DNA of 64,000 nt from positions 4,442,655 through 4,506,654 of the forward strand of contig OX326961.1 of the NCBI GenBank assembly GCA_946800325.1. The letters run 5' to 3'. The notes under the pieces are model-generated. The model was not told the origin of the DNA. It ran no database searches and worked only from the letters and a program-made list of their open reading frames with translations. This DNA comes from Luzula sylvatica. Lineage: Eukaryota; Streptophyta; Magnoliopsida; Poales; Juncaceae. The translations under genes were made by a program, and so were the position numbers. Shown piece after piece: positions 1 through 10,698 of this stretch (within the stretch, counting starts at the first letter, position 1; each line of letters opens with the position of its first letter).

Positions 1-435
1 TGAACATAATACAAAAAATATAAAAATTTCACAACAAAAACAACAGTTAATATAACATAACTTTTAATGATAATACAACATAAAATGTACTAACATAATA
101 CATAAATTAGGAATATTTCACAATAAACAACTGATAATATTACATAAATTTTAATAACAGTACAAACATAAGAATTATAACAATACCATATTTTAATTAT
201 TTAATTATTACAAATAACACAGTCGAATGCATTCGAAATAAGAAATATTTTCATTCGAGCATAAAATATCTAAGTATGGTGTGTTTGCCTCCGTAAATTA
301 TTATATTTATAAATTTTAGACCATGACCGTATGAATTGTTCAAGAGCCGGCTACCTTGAATAATTCAAACGGTTATTGCTGTAAAATTTGTTTATTTTTT
401 GTATATCATCGGCAAAATCAAGAGAATGAAATATT

Positions 436-473
<38 letters not shown>
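436..473. repeat. (ATG/GAT)n microsatellite
   Basis: A perfect trinucleotide run of about 38 bases in AT-rich DNA. Confidence 0.95.
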
Positions 474-699
474 ATAGTGATGTTGCGGTTTTATTGTTTA
501 AGCCTTGACATTTCGTCCGTAACATTTAGGTTTGTGACTTTCCGATTTAAAATATGTAAGTGAGGTGTGTTTACCTCAATAAATCATGATTTTCATAAAT
601 TTTAGAGAAGAAACCGTCTGAATTGTTCAATACGGATTTATTACACAATCCGAACAATTATTGCTTTAAAATTTATTTATTCTTTTATACCTCTTCGGC

Positions 700-1350
700 A
701 AAATGAGAAAAAAAATATTCGTATTCGTTTTCATATTTGTAGTTGACCTTGTATTTGTATCGATATCATTGATGCTACTCGTGCCCGTATTCATATTTTA
801 CATTTTGTTTTTCGTCTTTTCATATTTTAGTATTTCGGATTTGCATTTTGTTCAGGGTGACAACATCATTCTTCTATACTGCCATGTTCATTTTTATTTA
901 AGGCTTGCATACGTATTTTGTATTTGTATTTGTGTATCTGTATTTCTATTTCGCCTATATACTTGTGTTTGCATTTTTATTTGTAATTCTATTTGTGTTT
1001 TTTTAAATATAATACACAGTTCATTTTAGGATCCATACTCATAGTGATATTTGTTCTTGTGTTTGTGCTTTGTATTCATGTTTGTAATTAATCGATATTG
1101 GTACTGGTATTTGTTTAATCTTTGTATTTGTTCTTGTGTTCGTTTTGTCTTCATATTGTAATTCGAATTTCCATATGTCTTTAATACTAAGTATGTGTAT
1201 GTTATGCGCTATACGTACTCGTGTATTTGTGTTTATATTTTCTTAACATATTCTTATTTTTGTTTCATATTTCTTTTTTGTTTTGCTATTGATATTTGTT
1301 TTATATTTTCAAATTTGTACTCGAAATTGGATTCGTAACTGTATTCGTAT
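700..1350. repeat. Degenerate T/G-rich low-complexity tract
   Basis: The plus strand is dominated by variants of TGTATTTGTRTTYGTA, giving a marked strand asymmetry (T and G on plus, few C). The open frame at 703-1029 is a by-product: its translation is only Phe/Val/Ile/Leu/Tyr/Cys-rich and resembles no family. I see no gene here. Confidence 0.55.
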
Positions 1351-1936
1351 TTTCTTTCCATGTATGTAATTGTTTTAATTTTGCAATTCATTATACATAA
1401 CTCATAATTATCTCAGTCTTTGAAATGATCTGTGTATTTTGGACTATTGTAATTGTCGTATGCATTCGGTGTATTTGCCTTAGTGAACTGTCATTTTCTA
1501 TATTTTAAAACGAAAGCCGTTGAAATTGTTCAAGATCCGGCCTTCTTGTACAATTAAAACGGTCACTACAACAATAACCACATACGATGGCACTTGATTT
1601 TTGGCATTTGACTATATGTTGTTGTTGTTTGTACAAAAGACGACATTAGTTCATTAATGCTACTATATCATCATAAAACATGGCATTACACAATAAATCC
1701 AGAGAATACTATAATTCGATGATATTTTATATCTAATGCAGTCATTCAAATAAAAACACAGCAAACGTAAATGCCTTCATAACTTATTCTACAATTGTAT
1801 TGATGGAAATACATGTGTATAATTTCATATGGGCAAAAAATATAATTTATACATAAAAGCCATGTGGTAACAAAATATAATCCTAAAAGCCTAAAAGCCT
1901 GTACAGCCCAACCCTCCCATTTGTCCAATTAAACAT

Positions 1937-2080
1937 GCACATCCCCTGGCCCTCACACTTACCTCCCCCTCACAATATCACAATATCACCGCTTCATCCC
2001 CTCACAAGGCCCTCACAGTCACACATTCCTCCCCCTCACAACGTGACTACATCATCTCCCCGCTCCATCCCCTCACGCCT
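1937..2080. repeat. C-rich minisatellite, two ~70-bp units
   Basis: The block 'CCTCCCCCTCACAA...ATC.CCGCT(T/C)CATCCCCTCAC' occurs twice in tandem. The strand bias is strong (C and A on plus) and the sequence stands out from its AT-rich surroundings. No gene is associated. Confidence 0.6.
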
Positions 2081-2087
2081 AAGTAAT

Positions 2088-2645
2088 GTTGTAAAATACG
2101 AAAAACGGTACGGAACGGTCGGGACCGTAAAACGAGATTAACGTAAAACGGTGAAGAAACGGTTACCGAAATCGATAATAATTTAATTAAAATTTATAGA
2201 TAAAATCAAAAAATATATAATAATTTAATTTTTTAATAGTAATAAAATAACATAAACAATATCCAATATAAAACATAACATCAAAACGAATATCTAACAT
2301 AAACGTAACATCAAAATGAATGTCGAACAAAACATAACATCAAAATATAAATTCAAATCCAAACATAAACTAAATATTAAAATCATTAACATCATTCGGG
2401 GCCGTAAGTAAAAAAAATAATAATTTTATTGGGTTGGAAAAAAAAATAGGCTGAAAAACGATAAATAATCAAAAAACCAAAATTTTTTTGTGTGAAAAAC
2501 GGAAGTTTTTCGAACCGTAAAACGTTTTTTCCCAAAAAAAACGGGCAAACACAGTAAAAAAACGTTTGACCGTTTTTTCAAACCGTCTTGTAAAAAACAG
2601 AACGTTTTTCCACCGAAATACCGTTTTTCACCGTTTTTCACCGAG
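2088..2645. repeat. AACGG/CCGTT-rich decayed element
   Basis: The left end (2088-2170) has many forward copies of AAACGG/ACGGT. The right end (2500-2645) has many CCGTTTT copies in the opposite sense, around an AT-rich middle. This is the pattern of subterminal inverted motifs of a non-autonomous DNA transposon. I could not find convincing terminal inverted repeats or a target duplication, so the class is open. Confidence 0.4.
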
Positions 2646-2649
2646 AAGA

Positions 2650-3400
2650 CCCCCACGAGAAGACCCCCACGACACCCAAATCCATGCCTAAAAAATAATG
2701 CCGTCTTATTTTCGTGAAAATTTGGTGCGATTTACCTTTCCCGCTTCTTCCGTAAATCCTAAAATTTATTGGCGCCCTTCTCTTCATCTTTCTGCCAATA
2801 GCCAGATCCCGCCTCTCTCTCTTTCTTTCTTTTTCTGCCAGCACGATTCCGCCCCCCTAAGCAATTATTCTCTCCTTCCTCCTGGTTCATTCTAGATCTG
2901 AAAGAGAGAAAATCTCGCGAGACAAGTTGAGGATATACTCCATTAGAGAGATTGAAAGTTGAGCAAGTTTACGGTGATTTTAGGTGAATCACGCGTAACC
3001 GAAAGACGTGAGCTCGAGGTGGATACGAGTAGAGAAATCTCGCTTGAGATTTTCTGTGGTGATCAAGGTCGAGCAAGGTCGGAGGCAAACCGGAGAAATT
3101 CCGGTTGTATACGACAATAGGAGCTTCGAGCAAGGTGTCGAATCGCGTGGGCGTGGGACGTGCGTGTCACCGGAGTCGAAGCAAGGACAGCAGCAACTAC
3201 GCAAGAATCAACCCATCTCCGTGATCAATTTCACGTGGTATGATTCTCTATGAATATAAGAGTTAAATTCATAGTTAGTTGCAGTTTAGGATTTGTACGA
3301 TCGAGTCGTCAGCGTGGTCATCGGGATCGGGTCGGACCGGGCCTCACAATCCACTGCGCGGAGCTCGGTAGTGACGCCAGTACCCAACATATTGTGCATG
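2650..3400. other. GC-richer segment, possible transposon or gene leader, unassigned
   Basis: It has a pyrimidine-rich stretch (2810-2885) and then a GC-richer stretch with repeated GAGCAAG words (about 2960, 3070, 3130, 3178). A donor-like GTATGATT at about 3238 follows 'TTTCACGTG'. It looks like the transcribed leader of a gene or LTR element, but none of the six frames gives a protein I recognise. Confidence 0.3.
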
Positions 3401-3439
3401 CCTCATTGCGTCGTGACGCACCATATGGTGCATCATGAC

Positions 3440-3563
3440 GCACTGCATGCAAAAACCGAATTCTGCACAATCTCATTATGCATTCATTCGTTTCCTTGAA
3501 CGTGTATGTTCATGTGTCCTTGTAGTACTCTTTTACGGTTGATCCAAAACTGTAATTCCTTCA
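3440..3563 (-). repeat. LTR-end remnant of the A/B copia family
   Basis: 'TTTTACGGTTGATCC' followed by 'AAAACTGTAATTCCTTCA' (about 3531-3563) is nearly the same as the terminal 32 bases of the LTRs of element A (25844-25875, 32993-33024) and of element B (51150-51181). The upstream part is too diverged to align by eye, and the other LTR end (TGATGGG...) is missing. It is a truncated relic. The strand is given by analogy with A and B. Confidence 0.6.
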
Positions 3564-3700
3564 CGCACTACTACCGCCGTCACCACCAATATCAGTACCA
3601 ATGTTGATGTTACCCTCAATACCGTCTCCGATGCCGGTACCACAACCGCTGCCAGAACCAATACCAATAACGGTACCACTAACACTACTACTCAGCCAAT
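3564..3700. repeat. GGTACCAC-type minisatellite, copy 1
   Basis: The tract is a 9-12 bp imperfect repeat (CACCAATACCGGTACC-like words). A longer, clearly related copy lies at 4838-5040, sharing the order '...CCGTCTCCGATG.(C/T)GGTACCACAACCGCTGCCAGAACCAATACC...'. On the minus strand it reads as Gly/Ser/Thr-rich peptide, but it is not tied to a recognisable gene. Confidence 0.65.
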
Positions 3701-3721
3701 CATTTTCAAATAAAATTTTTA

Positions 3722-3760
3722 CTAGGAGATTACCCGCGCTTCGCGACGGTTTTGTTTCAT
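3722..3760 (-). mobile_element. Candidate Helitron 3' terminus (minus strand)
   Basis: Read on the minus strand, a GC-rich imperfect hairpin (CCGTCGCGAAGCGCGGG) is followed by about eight bases and then CTAG|T. This is the classical Helitron 3' end (short hairpin, then CTRR, insertion before T). The body would extend to higher coordinates on the minus strand, so it could include the minisatellite at 4838-5040 and the VPS2 fragment. The 5' end was not located. Confidence 0.5.
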
Positions 3761-4837
3761 TTGTTTTGCCATACACATAACATATTGTTGTGATTTTTTG
3801 GCATAAAACATAAGACTTTGTGAAAATAAAAATCATATTGATTAAGGAAGTTCGATGATGACAAAATTATTATACTATTTTTGAATCCGACACAATGCAA
3901 AAAATTTGTTTAGTACTTTAATGCAATACATACAAAAAAAAATACTATAGAATAATAATATTTTAAAAGTTCAAAAAAATTATTTGTGTCTGGTAAATTT
4001 TATTTTTCATGTTTATTATTGAAAAATATTATATAAGTTAAATAAATTATTTGTGTTTAGTAAATAATTATCTTTCATTTTTATTAATTTTTTAAAAGAT
4101 TAACTTGAATTTGTTATAAGTAAAAATACAAATATAACATACTTAGTAGTATGTGCAATTTGTTTCAATTATAGTTTTAAAAATAATAACAATTGGGTTT
4201 ACAAGTCATTAATGTAAATATACTTATTTTTATATATTTTTTAATAATTGTTTTCATAATTGTAAGTTAGAGAAAAGTATTGAATATATGATAATATGGA
4301 ACCCAAAATAAAGATAAAATTGAAGTGATATATTTCTTAATTTTTTAAAATTATATTATGACAAATACTAACAATATTTGATGTATGTTTTCTGATATTA
4401 TATATTAATTTATTAATGTTAGATATTTAAACTCTGCACATAGTATTTTTATGCACGATTGATCACGTAACATATTGTGAAAAAATTCAAAATTAAATAC
4501 AACTGGTCTAACATGAACCTAACGAATAATATTTTGACATATCATCAACGTAAGGTAATGTGGGCTTCTAAAATTGTTTAAAATTATGTGTAAAATATGG
4601 GACACATATATGTCTACAAATAAAACATAATCACACAAAATCAAAGGTTAATCCATGGTTCATAAGTTGCCACATATTATAATATAATAGTTGAAATAAT
4701 TTTGATGATGTGGCTTGAGAAAATTGCATAAAAATGAATTCAAAATAAGAGGATTGGTAAATTATTAAAAAAATGACATAATTATTAATACCAATTTCAA
4801 ATAGAAGAGAAAACTATGGAACCAACCTTTCTTGCCA
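3761..4837. other. AT-rich, no gene seen
   Basis: Uniform AT-rich sequence without an open frame of interest, inside the presumed Helitron body. No terminal repeats were recognised. Confidence 0.6.
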
Positions 4838-5040
4838 CTTCTGAATCACCAATATTGGTACCACTTCCTCTACCGCCTGTACTGCCACCACCATTACTGG
4901 CACTACTACCGCCATCACCACCAATACCGGTACCAATACTGCCGTTACCACCAATACTGTCTCCGATGTTGGTACCACAACCGCTGCCAGAACCAATACC
5001 GATAACGGTACCACTTCCACTACCACTACCACTCAGCGGA
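4838..5040. repeat. GGTACCAC-type minisatellite, copy 2
   Basis: The tract is made of CCACCAATACC, GGTACCAC and ACTACCACC words. It is the longer relative of 3564-3700. The minus-strand frame (4797-5090) encodes a Gly/Ser repeat with periodic GIG, GSG and GGDG motifs. The simple composition alone can keep all frames open, so I do not call a gene. Confidence 0.65.
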
Positions 5041-5351
5041 TATATTGAACCAATAAAATCATTATCACAGTTGGTACGTATTGGTATCATCAGAGAAAAA
5101 CAAAGGTTTAAATAAAATTAAAACCGAGGGTGAAATTGAAAATTTACCATAGATGAAATTAGGTCAAAAACTTGAGATGAGTGCTCCTTTTCGTAGACTT
5201 CGATGGAGATAGAGAGCTATCATGAGACATCCTGACGAAACGGCCGACAGCGAATTTTGCGAGCTGGATAAAAGGGTAGTCAATGCGAGACTCATTATAT
5301 GTATATGTGATTAAGAACTGGAGATCTCCAGTTGGCTCGAGAAGAGGTTAC

Positions 5352-5640
5352 CTTGATGCGAAGAGATGCGCCTTGCAGTTGGGATTTAAGACCGTAGAAT
5401 TTGGTGATTTGATGCTTCGTGCAAATTAAATCTTTCGCCATTACTTTCACTGCTCCTTGTAAAGAATAAAGCCGAAAAAAATAAGAACATGTAATGGAAA
5501 TCGAACCAAAATTGGATCGATTTGGTGATGAATCACAAAAATTGAAGTTACCATCTGGCATTGCTTAGCGCCTTTCTTGTTTTCTACGATGAGCTCCCTC
5601 TCTTGTGTCTGAAGTGCTTATTTGACGACATAATCGATAT
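5352..5640 (-). pseudogene. VPS2 (ESCRT-III / CHMP2-type) gene fragment, two exons
   Basis: VPS2 is an ESCRT-III subunit that works in multivesicular-body sorting. On the minus strand, 5352-5455 reads as an exon bounded by an acceptor (TTTACAAG|) and a donor (AAG|GTAACC). Its translation (AVKVMAKDLICTKHQITKFY, then GLKSQLQGASLRIK) matches the helical core of plant VPS2.1-type proteins. The preceding stretch, 5552 to about 5640, encodes LQTQERELIVENKKGAKQCQM before a GTAAC donor, which corresponds to the segment just upstream in VPS2. The space between (5456-5551) has the length of a short plant intron. An in-frame TAA lies just upstream of LQTQE, joining the two exons as drawn is off by one base, and neither the N-terminal exon nor the C-terminal half of the family is present nearby. 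It is therefore a captured or relic fragment, possibly inside a Helitron whose 3' end is at 3722. Confidence 0.75.
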
Positions 5641-5668
5641 CTGGAAGTTTAATGGAAGAGAGCAATAA

Positions 5669-5925
5669 TAAGAATTTTGTCGAACACCATGCAAGCATAG
5701 TTTGAAACTCATCAACTCGAGATTTTCAAACATGCAATAATTTGAAGGGCAGCAAATATGAACATTTTGTCGAACACCTTGCAAGCAGATTTTCCGATTG
5801 GAACCTGAAATCAATCAAAAAAGAATTTCATCTCAGAGATCTTCGAATTAGCAGTGAAAACAACAAAGAAAAAATTCCCAATGATTTATTCAAAAAAGAT
5901 TTTCCGATTGGAACCTGAAATCAAT
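5669..5925. repeat. Local duplications beside the VPS2 fragment
   Basis: 'TTTGTCGAACACC(A/T)TGCAAGCA' occurs at about 5675 and 5767. 'GATTTTCCGATTGGAACCTG' followed by AAATCAAT occurs at about 5790 and 5898. The spacings (about 92 and 108 bp) suggest small tandem duplications of one segment. No gene was recognised. Confidence 0.6.
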
Positions 5926-5929
5926 GTGG

Positions 5930-6243
5930 GAATTATCGTGGACCGCGATTAAAGGATACGGGAAGAATCCTAATGTATTCTCATGAAAATCAAGGTTAGC
6001 GCATGGTCATAAATAGCGCATACCCGCAAAAGCACCAATGAATTTTTACTACTATGTGTGTGATTATAGAAGATTGGTTGAATTACGCATGGTTCAAGAC
6101 ATAGTTCATCATGCAGTCTCGATCCTATATGATCAACACTAAGTGTGGGTTCAAGACTACGTCCACTCATAACTATGCATCGTAGATAACAAATTTTTCG
6201 AAAAATATGTATTATAAATCAAAGTTTAAAATTTTAGGGGGAT
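5930..6243 (+). mobile_element. 3' internal tail of a truncated LTR retrotransposon with polypurine tract
   Basis: A purine tract, TTTTAGGGGGGAT (6231-6243), sits immediately before an LTR that begins TGTTGGT, as expected for second-strand priming. The sequence to the left must therefore be the 3' non-coding end of the same element. Coding regions are absent. Confidence 0.55.
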
Positions 6244-6876
6244 TGTTGGTATTATTTATTAATAATTAATAATACTATTAAATTTAAAACTTTGAAATTG
6301 ATTATTAGAATAATTATTTATTCTAAAATAAATAATTAGATTAATTAATTATGTGCATATTAATTGATATAACAAAATTATATTTGTTATAAAACAATTG
6401 AGAGAAAATATTTGGCAGCAAATAAATGCAATCTTTACCTATTTCGGTTTCTCTCTCTAATTAATAAAAATTTACTCGCAGCATTCCAATTTAGAAAAAG
6501 ACAAGTATAAAGTTTCTTTTGTCTTCTTCTATCAAAATAACTGATATCTTCTTTCATAATACATATCAAGAAAATAAGATTGGTTTTGAAGAATTTGATG
6601 TACGAATTCATTTCTTTCGAAGTGAGGAACATCCGTTCTTGACTGTGCTTACGGAACGGATATGAGATTAGTTCTCAAGGTGTAGAACCTTGGAAATGGA
6701 GAAACGAAAATACCCTGCACAAGAGGGCGTTAATCTGTTTTTAGGGTAGCAGTGGCATGACCGCACTGCTACATCCGGACTTGTCACCAATTTTATTCAT
6801 ATTATTTTATTTAAATAATTATTTAATTATTTATTTATATTATTTATTTGGTTATTTTATTGAAATATATCCAACA
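6244..6876 (+). repeat. 3' LTR (633 bp) of a truncated LTR retrotransposon
   Basis: The segment starts TGTTGGTATTATTT and ends ATATATCCAACA, giving the inverted termini TGTTGG/CCAACA. It is preceded directly by a polypurine tract. A matching 5' LTR is not in the window, so the element is 5'-truncated or rearranged, and no target duplication could be tested. Confidence 0.65.
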
Positions 6877-8750
6877 CATGTGACTCAAACGAGATATTAA
6901 TTTAAACTCAGTAGATCGTATATATTATTTTAATATATATTAGAATACAATATGTGGAGTATCTAATTCAAATCAAATTAGTATATACATAAAATAACGT
7001 ATTTGATACAATATGACTTGACGTTTTTCATAGTTATTAGCAGAAGAAATTAAGACTAATCAAATAAATATGAATTTAAACTTAATATTTAATATACATT
7101 GCCAAATATTTGTATAAAAACAATTCGTAAAAAATGTGTGGTACTTCTAGTTGATGAATCGTACTTAAATATCAATTTAATAATGTCTAAAATATATATA
7201 ACGCATACCACAATCTTTCAATGCGAAAACTTTAAATTTATCGATCTTAAATTCAGTAAGTTCGAAATTAAAGACTTAAAATATCAAATGTATCCTTCCA
7301 TGTCAAAATATCTATTGAATACTATTTTTTTATTTCAAAATAATACAAATTTGTCTTTTTTATACTTTTTGTTTGATATAAAATTTGATTCCGTTACCGT
7401 AACAAAATACATGCAGTAGTCATATTTCTTTGATATTAAAATCATTCTGTAAAAGACAAAATAAAACATGTAACTTCATTTATAATTTTCTTAATTATAG
7501 GTTTTAGTATTATCGCTATAAAATGATAGCTATAATTTTTTAAACAAATAATGATTACGGAACGGAGCGAGACTATGCTCTAGTTAGAGTATAAAAGATA
7601 TGGAACTCAACATCATGAAGATTGCGTTTTTAAGATATTAATGATCAAGAAAATTGAAGACATATCACATGGAATATGAAGATATGAAGATCATGTTCGA
7701 ATAAACGTCGAACAATGAGCACGAGTTGGATTATCGCAAAAAAAAAATTAAAAATCCATAAATTATCCTAGTCCAGCCATAATAATACCGAGCTTAAAAA
7801 GATAAAACAAATTCAAGAATATCTTGAGATATCAATGAAAATTCTAGATTTGTAGTCCATTAGAACAGAACTTTTGATCTGTTCGAACATAAATTAAATA
7901 TGCAAAATTCGAAAGCACTGAATTGATATCAAAATCAATCACCAAAATACAGTTTACAAAGAATTTCACATGATTATTTTCAAAAAACAAAGAATTTCAC
8001 ATGAGCACATATGATCCGTTGAGGCTGCTTGGATCCCTTCCGTTCGATTGTAATTTTTGGTCCATTTGAACGAAATTTTTTTTTCACAGCCATGTTTTTC
8101 TCTTTCAATTTAAATTTTGTATGAAGAGAACAAAAGTTACGTTTGAACGATCCAGTGACCAATTTCCGAAAGGTTGTTTCCAAATTCTATATATCAAGTT
8201 GGTTGAGTGTTTGATACAAAAAATAATATATTGTGAAAGATTATGAGTTCAAATCACATTGACATCAATTAATGTAGGACAAACGAATTTTCCATTTTTT
8301 TTAATTATATATATATCCAGACTTTCTCCTCGAGAAAAAGGCACAAATTCAAGCAATGATGATCTTTTGAAAAACCATCCTTGAGATCAATTAATTTCTA
8401 ATTTCTGTTAAAACAAAAATATAATAAAGTGTTATATTTGGATGTTAATAAAGTAACAAATATCTCAACATACAATACAATAAAATTGAAATCATTTATC
8501 CGGATCACGTGAAAAACTATCCTTAAACATTATTCAGTCAATTTGTGCAGACTGTTGGAAATCTTCCTAGATAATTTGGAAATGTCGTTCTTTAGGGCAT
8601 GCATGCCCCTGAGAACGACGGGCGATATCCTTCTTCAACTCCAAATGGAAATAGTATATTATGTATACAAAATAGTATAATGAGGTAGTGTGGGGAATTA
8701 TTCAAAGTATCTACTATGGTGTGTTTATTTATGTTATTGTCTTTTCTAGT
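6877..8750. other. AT-rich intergenic DNA
   Basis: Apart from a Helitron-like end near 7583 there is no recognisable gene. The open frames here (for example 7099-7419) have unstructured AT-driven composition. Confidence 0.55.
7555..7583 (+). mobile_element. Helitron-like 3' end
   Basis: 'ACGGAACGGAGCGAG' is followed by ACTATGCT and CTAG|T. It resembles the terminus at 18596-18623 (CCGAAGCAGAGCGAG, TATACCTG, CTAG|T). The hairpin is imperfect and no 5' end was matched, so the call rests on the terminal motif alone. Confidence 0.35.
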
Positions 8751-8761
8751 ATTTGTTTATC

Positions 8762-9938
8762 GGAAAATTTTCATATAACCCTTAATTTTTTTTTAATTTG
8801 CAAAAAATCCCCTAACTTTTGAGAAACTCCAAAAAAACTCCTACATAGAAGGTTTCCTTTTCAATTACACCCTATAAGGACATTTCATGGTATTACATTT
8901 TTTTGGACCAAAATACCCCCCTATTTTCGTATTTAAATTTAATAAACATATTTTTGTATTATTTTATTAATTTATTAATATAAAATCACCATAAATATTT
9001 TTTAACACACATACTAATTTAAAATAAACTATATGTCATATACATAATTTTAATATTTTATTTATTATGCATTTTAGCATAGAAAACTAAAATTAAATAA
9101 ATAAATGATATAAAAAATATTCCTTAAAATATCTTGACAAATTAATATTATTTCAATATTTAGTTTTAATGATCAATAATTGTTAATAAAAATAGTTACG
9201 AAATAGTATTTCTTGAAATTAGCAATGCATGAGTGAACATCAAAACTAGCATTAGAATAATATTGCTGTTAGTTCTAATTTCAACAGGTAATTTTATTTC
9301 TGCAGTTAATTTTGTAATAATTATTTTTATTAACTATTAGCAAATTAGCTGATGAAATCAATAGTTGTGAATAAAAAATAGTTCCTAAAAACTAGCTACT
9401 GAAATAAAAATAGTTACTACAAAACGAGCTGCTGAAATAAAAATAGTTGCTGAAATTAAAATTAGCGGCAATATTATTTTAATCCTAGTTTTAATTTTCA
9501 TTCATTCATTATTAATTTGGAAAGAAAAATTATTCAGTAACTATTTTTATTAATAATTATTTAACATTAAATTAAATACTAGAATAATATTAATTTATCA
9601 AGATCTTTCCAGGAATATTTTTTATATCATATTTTTATTTAATTTTAGTTTTCTATGATAAATATATAATAAATAAAAGATTAAAATTATGTATATGACA
9701 TATAGTTTTTTTTAAATTAGTATATGTTAAAAAATATTTATAGTGATTTTAAATTAATAAAATAATACAAAAATATGTTTATTAAATTTAAAGATGAAAA
9801 ATAGAGGGGTATTTTGGTCCAAAAAAATTGTAATACCATGAAATATCTCTATATGGGGTAATTGAAAAGAAAACCTTGTATGTAGGAGGGTTTTTTTCGG
9901 AGTTTTTCAAAAGTTAGGGGGTTATTTGTAAATTTCCC
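8762..9938. mobile_element. Long-TIR foldback (Mutator-like) element
   Basis: The two halves are inverted copies over several hundred bases around a centre near 9350. The left end, GGAAAATTTTCATATAACCC, matches the inverted right end, GGGAAATTTACAAATAACCC. Further in, 'GACCAAAATACCCC', 'TATGTCATATACATAATTTT' and 'TTTTTTATATCATTT' occur inverted on the other arm. The flanks are TTGTTTATC (8753-8761) and TTGTTTATT (9939-9947), a 9-bp duplication with one mismatch, as expected for a MULE-type element. It has no transposase frame. A transcript would fold into one long hairpin. Confidence 0.75.
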
Positions 9939-9947
9939 TTGTTTATT

Positions 9948-10698
9948 TACAGATGTTATACAATAGTGATCCAATTACCACCGTGGAGGTTACGTTACAT
10001 ATACAACTAATGATGTATTGAATTGCATGCATAATGGGTGTGTTCATGGCATACGTTACAATACATAAACATTTGATCGTTAGAATGTTAGATTTAATGT
10101 GACTTAGTAATGCTAATAATTATGTTATTATGAGTTTTCTTATATTTGTTCCAACTGTTTCCTCAATCCAAAGCTATCGGATTTGTAAGGTTCGAATCTC
10201 TCGAGAGATTTCAACTTTTGTGGCCGGTCGATAGTGTAGATTGATTGGTTTGGAAATTGATAAGTTTTAATAGGCTAGGAAATCATGCCAATAGTCTCAT
10301 AGTTTCGTGGTGAGATGTTTATCACAATATACCATCAGTCTTGGATTCGAGACCGTGAAGCAAGTAGCGGGTACTTCGAACTATTGGTTTGAACCAAACT
10401 GTATGGCTGACAAACTAATAAATAGTCATAACTTTGTAGGTTAAGACTTGTTATGTTCGATAGTTTTCGGTAGGTGCAATTAAATAAGAGTAATTATCAC
10501 GAAACGAAACTTACTGTAACCTCACAAATTGCAATTATTTTCCCACATCGAACAAAAACATAGGTTTCAGAATTTGGTGACTATGCAGAAAGTTTGTGCT
10601 TATTTATTGGGTTGGCGGAGAAACTCTAATTGAAGAAACAAGGTCTTTAAAGAAAGGATGAAAAAAATATTTGAAACTGTTCGAATTTTGATGGGGAC
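9948..10698. other. Intergenic DNA, nothing recognised
   Basis: AT-rich sequence without a convincing open frame, repeat or RNA gene. Confidence 0.5.

Larger units (their letters stand above)
280..1570. repeat. Three diverged copies of a ~110-bp repeat
   Basis: Copies lie at about 280-400, 560-690 and 1465-1570. Each has a 'GTGT(T/A)TTGCCT'-like start, then an AT stretch ending near 'TTTTA', then 'GAATTGTTCAA' or a close variant, then 'CAA(T)CCGAACAATTATTGC' or 'ACGGTTATTGC'. Copies 1 and 2 are followed by a similar sequence ('TCGGCAAAAT...'), so the unit may be larger. No coding potential was recognised. This is a decayed repeat of unknown class. Confidence 0.55.

Noticed and set aside
703..1029. 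108-codon open frame
   Set aside because: Phe/Val/Ile-rich translation of a T/G low-complexity tract. No start context or homology.
4797..5115. Gly/Ser-rich (minus) and Pro-rich (plus) frames
   Set aside because: A minisatellite keeps several frames open at the same time. No independent sign of a gene.
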